Origin: Pseudoalteromonas phenolica
GTDB lineage: Bacteria; Pseudomonadota; Gammaproteobacteria; Enterobacterales; Alteromonadaceae
DNA length: 64,000 nucleotides
NCBI RefSeq assembly: GCF_005876835.1
Contig: NZ_PPSW01000027.1
Coordinates: forward strand, 1-64,000
Direction: 5' to 3'
Under the pieces are notes generated by a model. That model did not search any database, was not told where the DNA came from, and worked only from the letters and a program-made list of their open reading frames with translations. Position 1 is the stretch's first letter. Each line of letters begins with the position of its first letter. Positions 34,824-43,905 of the stretch are shown one piece after another. Made by a program: the position numbers and the translations under genes.

Positions 34824-36671
34824 ATGAAGTTTAATAAATTCACCTCAGCATTACTTCTTGCGGGCATTTGTTCGGCCGCTTCTGTTAACGCAGCGGATGA
34901 CCGCTACATCATTCAGGTTGATAACGATAAAAAAGGCGTCGTTAAAGCATTAGCTAAGAAATTAGGTGCTGAATTACATGTTGATGGCAATGGGTTCTTT
35001 GCAGCAAGTTTCTCAGGTAAAGACCTATCAACCGTAAAAGGTTTGCTAAACAACCCACATATTAAACTCATTGAAGAAGACCAAAAGCGTAAAGCACTGG
35101 GCATCTATAACGATGATCTAGGTAATTCAATGCAACAACAGATCACCCCTTATGCTGTTTACCAGTCTCAAGCTGACCAAGTTACCTTTGATGCAAATGC
35201 GGGTATGAAGGTGTGTGTTATCGATTCAGGTCTTGATATGTCAAACCCTGACTTTATATGGGGTAACATCACAGGCGATAACGACTCAGGCACAGGTAAC
35301 TGGTATGAGCATGGTGGTCCGCACGGTACACACGTAGCAGGTACCATTGGTGCGGCTGATAACAATGTCGGCGTTGTTGGTATGGCACCAGGTGTAGACA
35401 TGCACATTATCAAAGTATTTAACGCTGAAGGTTGGGGGTACTCTTCTGATCTAGCACATGCTGCAAACCTTTGTTCACAAGCAGGTGCAAACATCATCAA
35501 CATGAGCCTTGGTGGCGGTGGTTCAAACAGCACTGAATCAAATGCATTTGCTAGCTTCTCTCAAGCTGGCGGCCTAGTAGTTGCCGCAGCAGGTAACGAT
35601 GGCAACTCAGTTCGCTCTTACCCTGCAGGTTACCCGTCAGTGATGATGATTGGTGCAAATGATGCAAACAACCAAATTGCCGACTTCTCTCAATACCCAA
35701 GTTGTACATCGGGCAAGGGTCGTCGAGTTACAACTGACGAAACAATTTGTGTAGAAGTAACTGCAGGCGGTGTTGATACGCTATCTACTTACCCTGCTGG
35801 TATGGCAACATCAGCAAGCCTATCTATGGACGGCACACCATTCGAAAGCTCTTCAATGGAAAATTCAGGTTCAATAACCGCCAATGTTTACTTCATGGGC
35901 ACTGCTGAAGCAACTGATGCACAAGCAGCCGGTAAAGTATGCTTAATCGACCGTGGCAACATTTCATTCCATGACAAAGTTGCAAACTGTGAAGCTTCTG
36001 GCGGTGTAGGCGCTATCATTGTAAACAATGAAGCTGGCATGCTTTACGCAACATTAGGCGATACAAACACAACGTCAATTCCAGCAGTCGGTGCGGCTTT
36101 TGAAGATCGTTCAGCATTAATGGCGGCAACTTCTGCATCTATCAGTATTGGCTCAAGTGATTATGGCTTAATGAGCGGTACTTCAATGGCTACACCTGCA
36201 GTTGCAGGTCTTGCTGCACTCGTTTGGTCAAATCATCCAGATTGTACTGGTGAAGAGATTCGTTCAGCACTTAAAGCAACAGCAGAAGACCAAGGTGCGG
36301 CAGGTAATGACGTCTACTTCGGTTACGGTATTGTTAAAGCAAAAGCCGCTGACGATTACCTAACACAAAACGGTTGTGCTGGCGGTAATAATGGCGGTGG
36401 TGACAACGGTGGCGGCGATACAGGTGGATCATTAAGCCTAACTGCTTCAGGTTATAAATCTAAAGGTTCGAAATATGCTGACCTAAACTGGCAAGGTGCA
36501 ACAACATCAAATGTTGATATTTACCGTAACGGTAGCAAAATTGTCACAACCAGCAACGATAATAGCTACACTGACAGCATCGGTGGTAAAGGCGGCGGTA
36601 GCTACAGCTACCAAGTTTGTGAACAAGGTAGTACTTCAGCCTGTTCAAGCACTCAGACTGTAGTATTCTAA
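34824..36671 (+). CDS. Secreted S8 (subtilisin-like) serine protease
   Basis: A 615-residue extracellular protease. The signal peptide is cleaved after SVNA (residue 23) and an I9-type propeptide follows (about 27-90). The catalytic domain carries Asp134 (CVIDSGLD), His167 (GPHGTHVAGT) and Ser454 (LMSGTSMATPAVAG). A PA domain is inserted before the serine (KVCLIDRGNISFHDKV, GAIIVNNE), as in large subtilases. After the catalytic domain come a Gly/Asn/Asp-rich linker (about 517-533) and a beta-rich domain of about 80 residues resembling an Fn3-type module, possibly for substrate binding. It probably leaves by type II secretion and supplies peptides. The start MKFNKF gives a proper signal peptide; the upstream in-frame ATG falls inside a hairpin. 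Confidence 0.93.
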   Translation: MKFNKFTSALLLAGICSAASVNAADDRYIIQVDNDKKGVVKALAKKLGAELHVDGNGFFAASFSGKDLSTVKGLLNNPHIKLIEEDQKRKALGIYNDDLGNSMQQQITPYAVYQSQADQVTFDANAGMKVCVIDSGLDMSNPDFIWGNITGDNDSGTGNWYEHGGPHGTHVAGTIGAADNNVGVVGMAPGVDMHIIKVFNAEGWGYSSDLAHAANLCSQAGANIINMSLGGGGSNSTESNAFASFSQAGGLVVAAAGNDGNSVRSYPAGYPSVMMIGANDANNQIADFSQYPSCTSGKGRRVTTDETICVEVTAGGVDTLSTYPAGMATSASLSMDGTPFESSSMENSGSITANVYFMGTAEATDAQAAGKVCLIDRGNISFHDKVANCEASGGVGAIIVNNEAGMLYATLGDTNTTSIPAVGAAFEDRSALMAATSASISIGSSDYGLMSGTSMATPAVAGLAALVWSNHPDCTGEEIRSALKATAEDQGAAGNDVYFGYGIVKAKAADDYLTQNGCAGGNNGGGDNGGGDTGGSLSLTASGYKSKGSKYADLNWQGATTSNVDIYRNGSKIVTTSNDNSYTDSIGGKGGGSYSYQVCEQGSTSACSSTQTVVF

Positions 36672-36683
36672 CCAACCATTTTT

Positions 36684-36704
36684 AAGCGGGCTTCATGCCC
36701 GCTT
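36684..36704 (+). terminator. Intrinsic terminator of the subtilase gene
   Basis: AAGCGGGC and GCCCGCTT form an 8-bp GC-rich stem with a 5-base loop, ending in four T, just after the stop codon. Confidence 0.88.
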
Positions 36705-36779
36705 TTGTTTACCTCTGTATATTTTATTCAAACATGCTTATACTCTGCCCCACTCAATAACAACAAGAATATAAGTGCG

Positions 36780-37409
36780 ATGCTCAACCCTGAATCAGTC
36801 ATTTCTTTTTTAATTGCTAGTGCGGTTATCGCCGTGGCTCCTGGCCCTTCAAATGCATTTTTAATGGCACAAACATTTACTCACGGTCGCAAAGCAGGTA
36901 TGCAAAGTGCGTTAGGTTTTGCCGCCGGTGGTGTTATTCATACTATTTTTGCAGTAGTCGGACTGTCGGCCATTTTAAAAGCTTCTGAAACGGCCTACGC
37001 GACAGTGCAATATCTAGGCGCAGCGTATTTATGTTATTTGGGCTTTATGACCCTTAAAGATACGTTTAAGAAGCAAATTGACTCTGAAGATAAACCCCAT
37101 GTAAGCACTAAAAAACAGGGTAATGTATTTGTTCAAGCCATGATGACCGAAGTGCTCAATCCCAAAGTAGCGTTATTCTTTATTGCTTTTATTCCGCAGT
37201 TTGTCGACCCTACGTTCTCTTCTACCACTTTACAACTGGCTATGTTTGGTTTGCTTTACCCTATTTTAGCTTTCCCAATAGATTGTGCCTACATTTACAG
37301 CGGAGACAAAATCGCAGGCTACTTTAGGCAGCACCCAAGCGCGCCGATCTGGATAGACCGTTTTTCAGGCTTTATTTTTATCGCCTTAGCGATTAACTTG
37401 TTACTCTAA
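36780..37409 (+). CDS. LysE/RhtB family translocator
   Basis: A 209-residue inner membrane protein with about six helices. It carries the family motif VIAVAPGPSNAFLMAQTFTHGRK-like block early on (residues 14-36) and the conserved later segment VLNPKVALFFIAFIPQFVDP. LysE/RhtB members export amino acids or related metabolites. The start is set at MLNPESV because it aligns with family members; the longer upstream reading has no support. The ribosome binding site is weak. The substrate is unknown, but excretion of amino acids would fit the peptide-rich lifestyle suggested by the neighbours. Confidence 0.87.
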   Translation: MLNPESVISFLIASAVIAVAPGPSNAFLMAQTFTHGRKAGMQSALGFAAGGVIHTIFAVVGLSAILKASETAYATVQYLGAAYLCYLGFMTLKDTFKKQIDSEDKPHVSTKKQGNVFVQAMMTEVLNPKVALFFIAFIPQFVDPTFSSTTLQLAMFGLLYPILAFPIDCAYIYSGDKIAGYFRQHPSAPIWIDRFSGFIFIALAINLLL

Positions 37410-37425
37410 CTAATAAAAAAGAGAA

Positions 37426-37893
37426 ATGAGTATGGAAACCAAGGTTGAGAAAATTCCAGCAAATAAGCACATAGCGCTGGTTGCCCATGATGGTAAAAAA
37501 GACGCTCTAAAAGCCTGGTGTTTAGCCCATAAGAATACCTTAGAACGTCATACACTCTCTGCCACAGGCACGACGGGTAATGTTATTGAGCAGGCTACAG
37601 GCCTTAGCGTTAATAAATTACTTAGCGGCCCTATGGGTGGCGATCAACAGCTTGGGGCGAAAATTGCAGAACATCAAATCCATATGTTGGTATTTTTCTG
37701 GGATCCCCTTGCTTCACAGCCTCACGACCCAGATGTTAAAGCTCTCCTACGTTTGGCTGCTGTGTGGAATATTCCTGTGGCATGTAATGAAGCAACCGCC
37801 GATATGCTGCTGCATTCATCTTTGATGAGTACTGAATTTAGTCGTGCTTTACCTGATTACGACAAGTATTTGGCAACGCGACTCAATACCTAA
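37426..37893 (+). CDS. mgsA: Methylglyoxal synthase
   Basis: A 155-residue enzyme turning dihydroxyacetone phosphate into methylglyoxal and phosphate, an overflow route when phosphate is low or sugar phosphates accumulate. Family motifs are intact: IALVAHDGKKDAL, LSATGTTGNVIEQATGL, LLSGPMGGDQQLGAKIAE with the catalytic Asp, and VFFWDPLASQPHDPDVKAL. Length is as in E. coli MgsA (152). Two close in-frame ATGs exist; the first is used. It lies 16 bases after the LysE-type gene, so the two may be co-transcribed. Confidence 0.95.
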   Translation: MSMETKVEKIPANKHIALVAHDGKKDALKAWCLAHKNTLERHTLSATGTTGNVIEQATGLSVNKLLSGPMGGDQQLGAKIAEHQIHMLVFFWDPLASQPHDPDVKALLRLAAVWNIPVACNEATADMLLHSSLMSTEFSRALPDYDKYLATRLNT

Positions 37894-37915
37894 CAAACTT
37901 TATAAATTTAAACGC

Positions 37916-39277
37916 TTATCTAAACAGCTTTTCAGCCCATTTGGTTAAGCCGGCGGTGACACTGCCAAAGTTATCGCCGCTTAACATCTCTATATCACCC
38001 AGTCGTTGTTTTAACGCCGCCTTTAATAATGGCGATTGCGCACTACCGCCCGTTAAGTAAATCACATCAGGTTGTGTTCCTGCATCTTGAATAGCTTGCT
38101 CAGCCAATGTGCAGATCTGCTCTAAACTGTTTTCAAGGGCTTCAGCAAGCTGTACATCAGTGATCAGCTTAGCCAAGTCTTTACCGATAAAACTCATATC
38201 ACAGTGGCTCTGCGAGTCAGCACTTAATGCAATTTTCATTAATTCAGCTTGTCTTACTAAACGGTGCGATAGCTTATTTTCTTGTACTTTAATCAAACGC
38301 TGTAATCGTTCTGGTTGCTCTATCTCTCGCAGCATCGCGCTTAAATCACGATGGTTTTTATCTGAGTAGAAGTCACTTTGCATTTGCAGGTCATTAATTT
38401 TACATGCTTGCCAAAACAATTGGTTAGGCATAGGAAGACCTGACTTAAACTTATCGTCACGACCCAGTAAATCAGTTAGTTCATGAAACGCCAATGCTAT
38501 GTCTAAATCGTTACCGCCAATACGCTTACCGGTGTGCGATAAAAAGTCAGAATTTCGGCAGGCATTGTCTCTAAAACTTGGTCCCATTTGCACAAACGAG
38601 CAGTCAGAAGTACCCCCACCAATATCGACCACAAGCACTTTTTTGTCAGCCGTTAAGCCAGATTCAAAATCAACCCCCGCAGCCAAAGGTTCAAATAAGA
38701 ATTCCACTTCTTTAAAACCTGCACGTTTTGCCGCTGTTGTTAAGATGCTCACCGCTTGTTGGTTGCTTTCTTCACCCCCAATGGCCTGAAAGTTTACCGG
38801 ACGACCAATGACAGTGTGTGTCAGTTCATATCCCAATTGTTGCTCGGCACGTTGCTTGATTTGCATGATCATGGTACTGGCAATGTCTTCAAAAAAGGCG
38901 ATTTGTTGTGGCTTTAAACCCACTGCACCGAAGAATGATTTTGGAGATTTAACGAAATAGCCGTCTTCTGGAAAATCGATATACTCTTCTATGGCAGCCT
39001 GACCAATTGAAATACCGGTATCAGAAGACTCCAAGTCTAGGTCACGTTTAATAGCCGGTACAGCATTTAAAAGGTGCGCCCTAGATTGCCTAAAACTCTC
39101 TCCATCACCCTGCTTTAAATTATGTGCGACATAGTCTGAGATCAATGCGTTATGCTGTGCATATAAAGTCGAAGGTAAATAATGTTTGTTGTTTTCTAAT
39201 TTAACGAGTGTCACTTGAGAGTCACGCATCACCCCCATCGCACAATTAGAACTACCGTAATCAAATCCAATTATCAT
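37916..39277 (-). CDS. yegD: YegD, Hsp70-like protein
   Basis: A 453-residue actin/Hsp70-fold ATPase without the peptide-binding domain. It has phosphate-1 IGFDYGSSNCAMGV, the connect/phosphate-2 region KVLVVDIGGGTSDCSFV, and the adenosine motif VIYLTGGSAQSPLLKAAL. This fits the YegD family, distant DnaK relatives of unclear client range. The start was set at MIIGFDYG because GGAGG lies six bases upstream; the longer reading begins with TTG before that site. It is the last of a minus-strand group and converges on mgsA with a 22-base gap. Confidence 0.9.
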   Translation of the reverse strand: MIIGFDYGSSNCAMGVMRDSQVTLVKLENNKHYLPSTLYAQHNALISDYVAHNLKQGDGESFRQSRAHLLNAVPAIKRDLDLESSDTGISIGQAAIEEYIDFPEDGYFVKSPKSFFGAVGLKPQQIAFFEDIASTMIMQIKQRAEQQLGYELTHTVIGRPVNFQAIGGEESNQQAVSILTTAAKRAGFKEVEFLFEPLAAGVDFESGLTADKKVLVVDIGGGTSDCSFVQMGPSFRDNACRNSDFLSHTGKRIGGNDLDIALAFHELTDLLGRDDKFKSGLPMPNQLFWQACKINDLQMQSDFYSDKNHRDLSAMLREIEQPERLQRLIKVQENKLSHRLVRQAELMKIALSADSQSHCDMSFIGKDLAKLITDVQLAEALENSLEQICTLAEQAIQDAGTQPDVIYLTGGSAQSPLLKAALKQRLGDIEMLSGDNFGSVTAGLTKWAEKLFR

Positions 39278-39331
39278 CTTTAACCTCCGACACAAAAAAG
39301 GTCGCGCAGAGTATCACAGATAAAACTGAGT

Positions 39332-40162
39332 TTAAAATATTTCTCTCACCCTTAAAAATCGTGCAAAACGCGGCTTGTTATATTTTGTTTTATCTTGATA
39401 ACGATAGGTGATCACAGTACCTATTTTGGGCGGTTTCGCTCTGAGTGCATCGGTTAGCCCCGAGCCTACTCTGAACTCAATACCATCATCTAAATTACGC
39501 ACGATCAAAGCGCCTGTTTTGCCTTGGTACTTACCCTTGCCTTCGCTATAACCAATTACCACTGCTTCAGCGTCTGAGTAGGGCTTATATTTTAATAGTT
39601 GTGGTGAACGGCCAGCTAAATGTGTAGCGGTGGCTAAATGTAACATTATACCCTCTCCACCTCTTGCTACTACTTTATCAAAGTAATCATCTAACTGAGC
39701 TCTACTGGCAAAGCTTTGCTGTTGTACAGCTTGAATATGAGGCTGCTTCAGCACACTGACCAAATGCATATATTTTTTATAGCGTTCAGCAAAAACGCCT
39801 GAGACTTTTGGCATATCGAAGATCATATATTTCACTTTAAGCCAGTCCTCATCATTGCCGTTAGGCTGTCTTGCAAGACCACTAACAAACTCAAATTGCC
39901 CATAATCGACCCAGAGCTCTCCATCAAGATAAGTGTTTGGCAATTTCTCTGTGAACCAAGGTGGTGCATAAATTAGGTTACCGCGCCGGGTTATAAGCTG
40001 CATGCCATCCCAAATGGCACGCACACCATCATATTTTTCACTAACTAAATAATGTTCGACTTGGTGGGTGTCGTTGAATACAGAAGCTAATTGTGCGGGT
40101 GAGGTATTCGCCCAAGAAGCTGAGCTTAACAATAAAAAAGCTAAAAAATAGAAATAATACAT
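39332..40162 (-). CDS. Periplasmic ATP-dependent DNA ligase (Lig E type)
   Basis: A 276-residue minimal DNA ligase with a signal peptide (MYYFYFLAFL to SSASWA), so the mature enzyme should act in the periplasm. The adenylation domain has the nucleotidyl motif SEKYDGVRAIWDG (catalytic Lys43), LDGELWVDYGQFEFVSGL, GGEGIMLHLA and LLKYKPYSDAEAVVIGY. A compact OB domain ends with TYRYQDKTKYNKPRFARFLRVRE. Lig E enzymes seal nicks using ATP and occur in several Gram-negatives; links to natural transformation or to extracellular DNA have been proposed. AAGGAG lies eight bases before the second of two adjacent ATGs, which was chosen. Confidence 0.92.
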   Translation of the reverse strand: MYYFYFLAFLLLSSASWANTSPAQLASVFNDTHQVEHYLVSEKYDGVRAIWDGMQLITRRGNLIYAPPWFTEKLPNTYLDGELWVDYGQFEFVSGLARQPNGNDEDWLKVKYMIFDMPKVSGVFAERYKKYMHLVSVLKQPHIQAVQQQSFASRAQLDDYFDKVVARGGEGIMLHLATATHLAGRSPQLLKYKPYSDAEAVVIGYSEGKGKYQGKTGALIVRNLDDGIEFRVGSGLTDALRAKPPKIGTVITYRYQDKTKYNKPRFARFLRVREIF

Positions 40163-40256
40163 ACGCATGGCTCCTTATGCGCTGAAGTAAAATTAATAAT
40201 GAGTTTATACTTCCTAGCTGCCCTCATTACCTGAAGTATTGTGACCTTTATATCGT

Positions 40257-40916
40257 CTAAATATAGGTATTTTTTTGAATATACTCCCAAGCTTCACTAA
40301 AATCATTGGCAATAAAACTAGCCTTGCTGTGATCTTGAGATTTCGAGTATTCATGAGGGATAACAATTGTCTGTACGCCCGCTGCTGTCGCACTTTGAAG
40401 ACCCGTAGCACTGTCTTCTAAAGCAAATGCTTCCAGGGGCTTTATAGACAAGAATTCAAGTGCCTTTAAATATGGCTCAGGATCGGGTTTTGGGTTGATT
40501 ACATCGTCTTTGCATATCGTCGCACTGAACAAATCAAATAATTCGTAGTGCGTTAATACAGGAATAGCTTCATTGCGTGTGCTGCCTGTTACTAACACCA
40601 AGGTAAACTGCTGTTTAGCTGCATTAAGGAAAGCTTTCACGCCTGCTAATAACTTTGGTTTTACCTGTTCAGACGTTAGAACAAACTGCTGATTTTTTTG
40701 CTCACATAGCCACTGAGCTGAGATATCTAAATTATGCCGTTTCTTTATTACTGTTGCGGCTTGTAAGGTAGGGACACCCGCAAACTCTAAGCAAAAAGCT
40801 TGCTCTGTATAATGAATGTCAAAAGGAGATAAAACATGTTGCCAGCTGTCATAATGAACGACCTCAGAATCAACCAAGGTACCGTCAAAATCTATCAGTA
40901 ATGCTCGCTTTTCCAT
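40257..40916 (-). CDS. HAD-superfamily phosphatase (subfamily IA)
   Basis: A 219-residue haloacid dehalogenase-type hydrolase. Motif I is LLIDFDGTLVDSE (both catalytic Asp present), motif II VLVTGSTRNE, motif III Lys in NPKPDPEPYLKAL and motif IV ALEDSATGLQSA. The helical cap after motif I fits the beta-phosphoglucomutase/YqaB-like group, so a sugar phosphate is a likely substrate, but this cannot be settled. AGGAGAG precedes the ATG. It lies 30 bases downstream of a small conserved gene and 94 bases upstream of the DNA ligase gene, all on the minus strand. Confidence 0.87.
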   Translation of the reverse strand: MEKRALLIDFDGTLVDSEVVHYDSWQHVLSPFDIHYTEQAFCLEFAGVPTLQAATVIKKRHNLDISAQWLCEQKNQQFVLTSEQVKPKLLAGVKAFLNAAKQQFTLVLVTGSTRNEAIPVLTHYELFDLFSATICKDDVINPKPDPEPYLKALEFLSIKPLEAFALEDSATGLQSATAAGVQTIVIPHEYSKSQDHSKASFIANDFSEAWEYIQKNTYI

Positions 40917-40946
40917 GTTTCTCTCCTTGAATTAATCGTTTTTAGC

Positions 40947-41246
40947 TTATTGCTTTAAGCTCTCAGGTACTTCTGCTGTTGCTTCTTCACCTGATTCAAC
41001 CTCTACAAGCGTATAGCCTCGAGGTTGGCGTACTACTTTTAAGATTGGCTTTTCAAACGCAGACTTTAAACGGTCTGTATCAGCTTGAAGCTCTTCAACT
41101 GTGCGGCCAAAAGGTGCAGCACCTGTTTCAGACCAATTTGTTACTTTACCATTTAAGTTATATTCAACTTCGTGAATTTGATAAAGCGCCGCTTCATCTT
41201 TAGTTGCTTCACAAAAAATAACACGGTAATTCCAAAATCCAGACAT
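40947..41246 (-). CDS. Small conserved hypothetical protein
   Basis: A 99-residue cytoplasmic protein starting MSGFWNYRVIF. The pattern (Tyr-Arg-Val, IHEVEYNLNGKVTNWSETGAAPFG, then VEELQADTDRLKSAFEKPIL) is one I have seen in small conserved proteobacterial proteins of unknown function. The C-terminus is acidic and probably disordered. It may start the minus-strand group with the HAD, DNA ligase and YegD genes. No function can be given. Confidence 0.75.
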   Translation of the reverse strand: MSGFWNYRVIFCEATKDEAALYQIHEVEYNLNGKVTNWSETGAAPFGRTVEELQADTDRLKSAFEKPILKVVRQPRGYTLVEVESGEEATAEVPESLKQ

Positions 41247-41330
41247 AATTTTTCTCTTACTTTCAATTTAGGGCAACTTTACCAGCTCATTTTATTAATA
41301 CCAATCCTCAATGTGACTTATTTGAGGCTA

Positions 41331-41539
41331 ATACCAATCTGCAATAACACTTAATCATTTTGAGGGATTAAACCTGATGATAGCTGCGTTAAAGATTTCT
41401 CATTTAGAACAACTAAATAACGAAATATTTGCCTTGCCTACATGGATGTAGGTACCTCAGCGATAGCAGGACGCGTGAGCGGTGCTACCACGAGGTTTTC
41501 TTGCCTCAAAATAGACCACTTAGTTAAGCGGATTGGTAT
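41331..41539. mobile_element. MITE-like interspersed repeat, 209 bp
   Basis: The element is bounded by terminal inverted repeats ATACCAATCTGC (left) and GCGGATTGGTAT (right), which pair with one mismatch. It contains an inner palindromic stretch (CCTACATGGATGTAGG near 41436-41451). An extra ATACCAATC copy lies at 41298-41306, followed by a CCTCAA...TTGAGG hairpin. There is no open reading frame of note. The sequence resembles repeats I remember as widespread in Pseudoalteromonas intergenic regions, but I could not check this. It fills most of the 388-base gap, the rest being the receptor terminator. Confidence 0.65.
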
Positions 41540-41580
41540 AATTGGCATAAGGCTAAATATTATGTTTTCGGAATATAAAA

Positions 41581-41604
41581 AAACCCGCGAAAATGCGGGT
41601 TTTT
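41581..41604 (-). terminator. Intrinsic terminator of the TonB-dependent receptor gene
   Basis: On the minus strand AAACCCGC, an ATTTTC loop and GCGGGTTT form the stem, followed by a run of T, about 30 bases after the receptor stop. Confidence 0.88.
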
Positions 41605-41634
41605 ACTAAAACTAATTTCTATTTCGAAATAATA

Positions 41635-43905
41635 TTAGAAGAAGCGTACTTTAAATTCAGCACCAATGTAACGCTCTTCATTTAACATACCTGTGTTGTT
41701 ATTGAAGTCTACGCCACCAATAACCACTTGTTCGTCAAATAAGTTACGTACAAATACAGATGCTTCATATTCGTTGTCGCCAGCTAACCATTGGTAACCT
41801 GCACGTACACCCGCTTCAAATAACGCTTCACCTTTAAACTCAACAGCTTCATATAAGAAGAAGTCAATTTCGCTGCGGTAAGACACATCTGAGTATACGA
41901 AGAAGTCGCCACCTTCAAGTTCTTTGGTATAACGAAGAGTCGCGTTTGCAATCCACTCTGGTGCATGTGGTAAGCTGTTACCATCTAAAACTGCTAAACC
42001 ATTCTCTACTTTGTTTGTTACCGTACACTGAGCACAAACTTGAACAGCTAGGTCTTTATCGTTCAGTTCAGTTTTGTTGTAGCTCAGGTTAAATGTTGCG
42101 TTTAACTCATCAGTTAAAACCCACTCTGAGTCAAGCTCGATACCGTAACCTGTTGTCTTATCAGCATTGATCAGACGGTTAAAGTTAGCGTCGCCACCTA
42201 CAGCTGTTAACTGTTGGTCATTCATCTGATAATAGAAAACTGTCGCATTCACACGACCTTGGCCGTCTAATACGTCAGACTTGATACCCGCTTCAATTGA
42301 GTTAGTCGTTTCAGACTTAGCAACTGTTACTTCATCACCGAATAAGATACGGCCCTGAACACTCGGCGCACGGAAACCGTTAGCGATACGTGCGAATAAG
42401 TTAATGTCATCAGTGTACTTATAAGTTGCACTTAAGTCCCAAGATACATGGCTGTCATCTGGATTTGCAGAGCCTTCAAGGAAATCAGCTGCACCTACTG
42501 GAGATTTTGTACGCTTCGCATAAAACTCTTTTTCATCGTTAGAGTAACGAAGACCAGCAGTTACCTTTAATTCGTCAGATACTGTGTAATCAAATGAACC
42601 AAATAGTGCCCAAGCAGACGTGCTTTGATCTTGTACTGCATAACCATTTTGAAGACCATAGTTGTTAGCAGTTGCATCCCAAGTAAGCGTATCATAACTG
42701 AAGCTCTCGATAATTAAGTCTTCTTCGTATAAAAACACACCAACTTGGTAGTTCATATCACCAGAGAAGTTGCTTGAAAGACGAAGCTCTTGGGTATATT
42801 GGTCGTGTTCAGGAATTGCATCAGCAGTTTCTGAAGGAAAAGGAATAAAACCTGGGCCTTGGAAACCAATAAATGATGCACCGTAACCACCATCTACGTC
42901 AGCGCGAGAATAGATTTCAGCGCTTTCCCAACCAGTGATCGACGTTACTGTGTGCTCTTTTAAGTCCCACTCAAGTTTAAGGCTTAAACCTTGCGTATTT
43001 ACCTGTTGAGTCGAACGTGAAGCGGCATCATGGTAAACAACATCATTGTCGTACAGTGGGTTGATGTTATTTGTGCCCTTTTCAATTAGGTTTGCACGGA
43101 ATGCAATTGGACGACCATCTAGGTCACGCTTGTGGTAGTTTAAAAGGCCGGTGAAGTCATCACCTTCATATAAAAACTGAACACGTGCTGCTTTTTCATT
43201 GTAACCACCAAGTGAATCTTCTTTTTCAAAGCCTGGAGCTTTTACGTCGATGTAATCTGGACGATCTTGAATAAGTAGAGAAACACGCGTTGAAAGTTTG
43301 TCAGTCAGACCAGTACCTACTGCACCTTCAAAGTCTACTGAGCCTTTGCTGCCGTATGACACAGCACTGTATGCATCAAACTCTTGGCTCGGCTTAACTG
43401 AGTCAAATTTTACAAGACCTGCTGGCGTGTTACGGCCAAACAACGTGCCTTGTGGGCCTCTCAGTACTTCGATACGCTCGATATCAAATACAGGGAAACC
43501 TTTAAGAATAGGGTTTTCTTGAACAATTTCGTCTACAACTAATGAAACAGGTTGTGACGCGTTCAAGTCAAAATCGGTATTACCCAAGCCACGAACATAA
43601 AAGCGCGGGAAAGTACGGCCGAATGATGATTCAACTGATAAACTTGGGATTTTTGCGTTCATGAAGCGAATATCCATACCCGCTGAGCTATATGCGTCTA
43701 ATCCATCGCCTTGTAGGGCCGACACAGACACAGGCACTTCTTGCGCATTTTCAACACGTTTACGTGCTGTTACTTGAATAACTTCAAGCTGATTACTCTT
43801 AGCTTCTTGCTCTTCAGCATGCGAGGTGAACGAAGTACTTGCTACAGTAGAGAACAACGCTGCATTGACTAAAACTGCTAACGTAGATCTTTTGATTGCT
43901 TTCAT
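41635..43905 (-). CDS. TonB-dependent receptor
   Basis: A 756-residue outer membrane active transporter. The signal peptide ends near SFTSHAEEQ, followed by a TonB-box-like LEVIQVTA and the plug domain (ARKRVENAQEVPVSVSAL, RFYVRGLGNTDFD, FDIERIEVLRGPQGTLFGRNTPAG). A 22-strand barrel follows and ends in the C-terminal aromatic signature (FKVRFF). Such receptors import siderophores, vitamins, oligosaccharides or other compounds using TonB energy. No Fur-like box is evident upstream and no transport or degradation genes adjoin it, so the substrate is unknown. Confidence 0.93.
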   Translation of the reverse strand: MKAIKRSTLAVLVNAALFSTVASTSFTSHAEEQEAKSNQLEVIQVTARKRVENAQEVPVSVSALQGDGLDAYSSAGMDIRFMNAKIPSLSVESSFGRTFPRFYVRGLGNTDFDLNASQPVSLVVDEIVQENPILKGFPVFDIERIEVLRGPQGTLFGRNTPAGLVKFDSVKPSQEFDAYSAVSYGSKGSVDFEGAVGTGLTDKLSTRVSLLIQDRPDYIDVKAPGFEKEDSLGGYNEKAARVQFLYEGDDFTGLLNYHKRDLDGRPIAFRANLIEKGTNNINPLYDNDVVYHDAASRSTQQVNTQGLSLKLEWDLKEHTVTSITGWESAEIYSRADVDGGYGASFIGFQGPGFIPFPSETADAIPEHDQYTQELRLSSNFSGDMNYQVGVFLYEEDLIIESFSYDTLTWDATANNYGLQNGYAVQDQSTSAWALFGSFDYTVSDELKVTAGLRYSNDEKEFYAKRTKSPVGAADFLEGSANPDDSHVSWDLSATYKYTDDINLFARIANGFRAPSVQGRILFGDEVTVAKSETTNSIEAGIKSDVLDGQGRVNATVFYYQMNDQQLTAVGGDANFNRLINADKTTGYGIELDSEWVLTDELNATFNLSYNKTELNDKDLAVQVCAQCTVTNKVENGLAVLDGNSLPHAPEWIANATLRYTKELEGGDFFVYSDVSYRSEIDFFLYEAVEFKGEALFEAGVRAGYQWLAGDNEYEASVFVRNLFDEQVVIGGVDFNNNTGMLNEERYIGAEFKVRFF

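Noticed and set aside
35168..35533. Open reading frame antisense to the subtilase
   Set aside because: The sense strand encodes the catalytic Asp and His motifs of an unambiguous protease; the antisense product has no protein-like pattern.
34824..36671. Subtilase start at the upstream in-frame ATG at 34779
   Set aside because: That start puts a charged 15-residue extension before the signal peptide and lies within a hairpin; MKFNKF gives a normal signal sequence.
40214..40411. Short minus-strand reading frame overlapping the HAD phosphatase in another frame
   Set aside because: The HAD motifs continue through this stretch in the accepted frame; the shadow has no supporting features.
41331..41539. 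Idea that the repeat is a complete insertion sequence
   Set aside because: No reading frame for a transposase fits in 209 bp, so only a non-autonomous element is supported.
41635..43905. Iron-siderophore specificity for the TonB-dependent receptor
   Set aside because: No Fur-like box or siderophore gene is visible nearby, and the plug motifs are general to the family.
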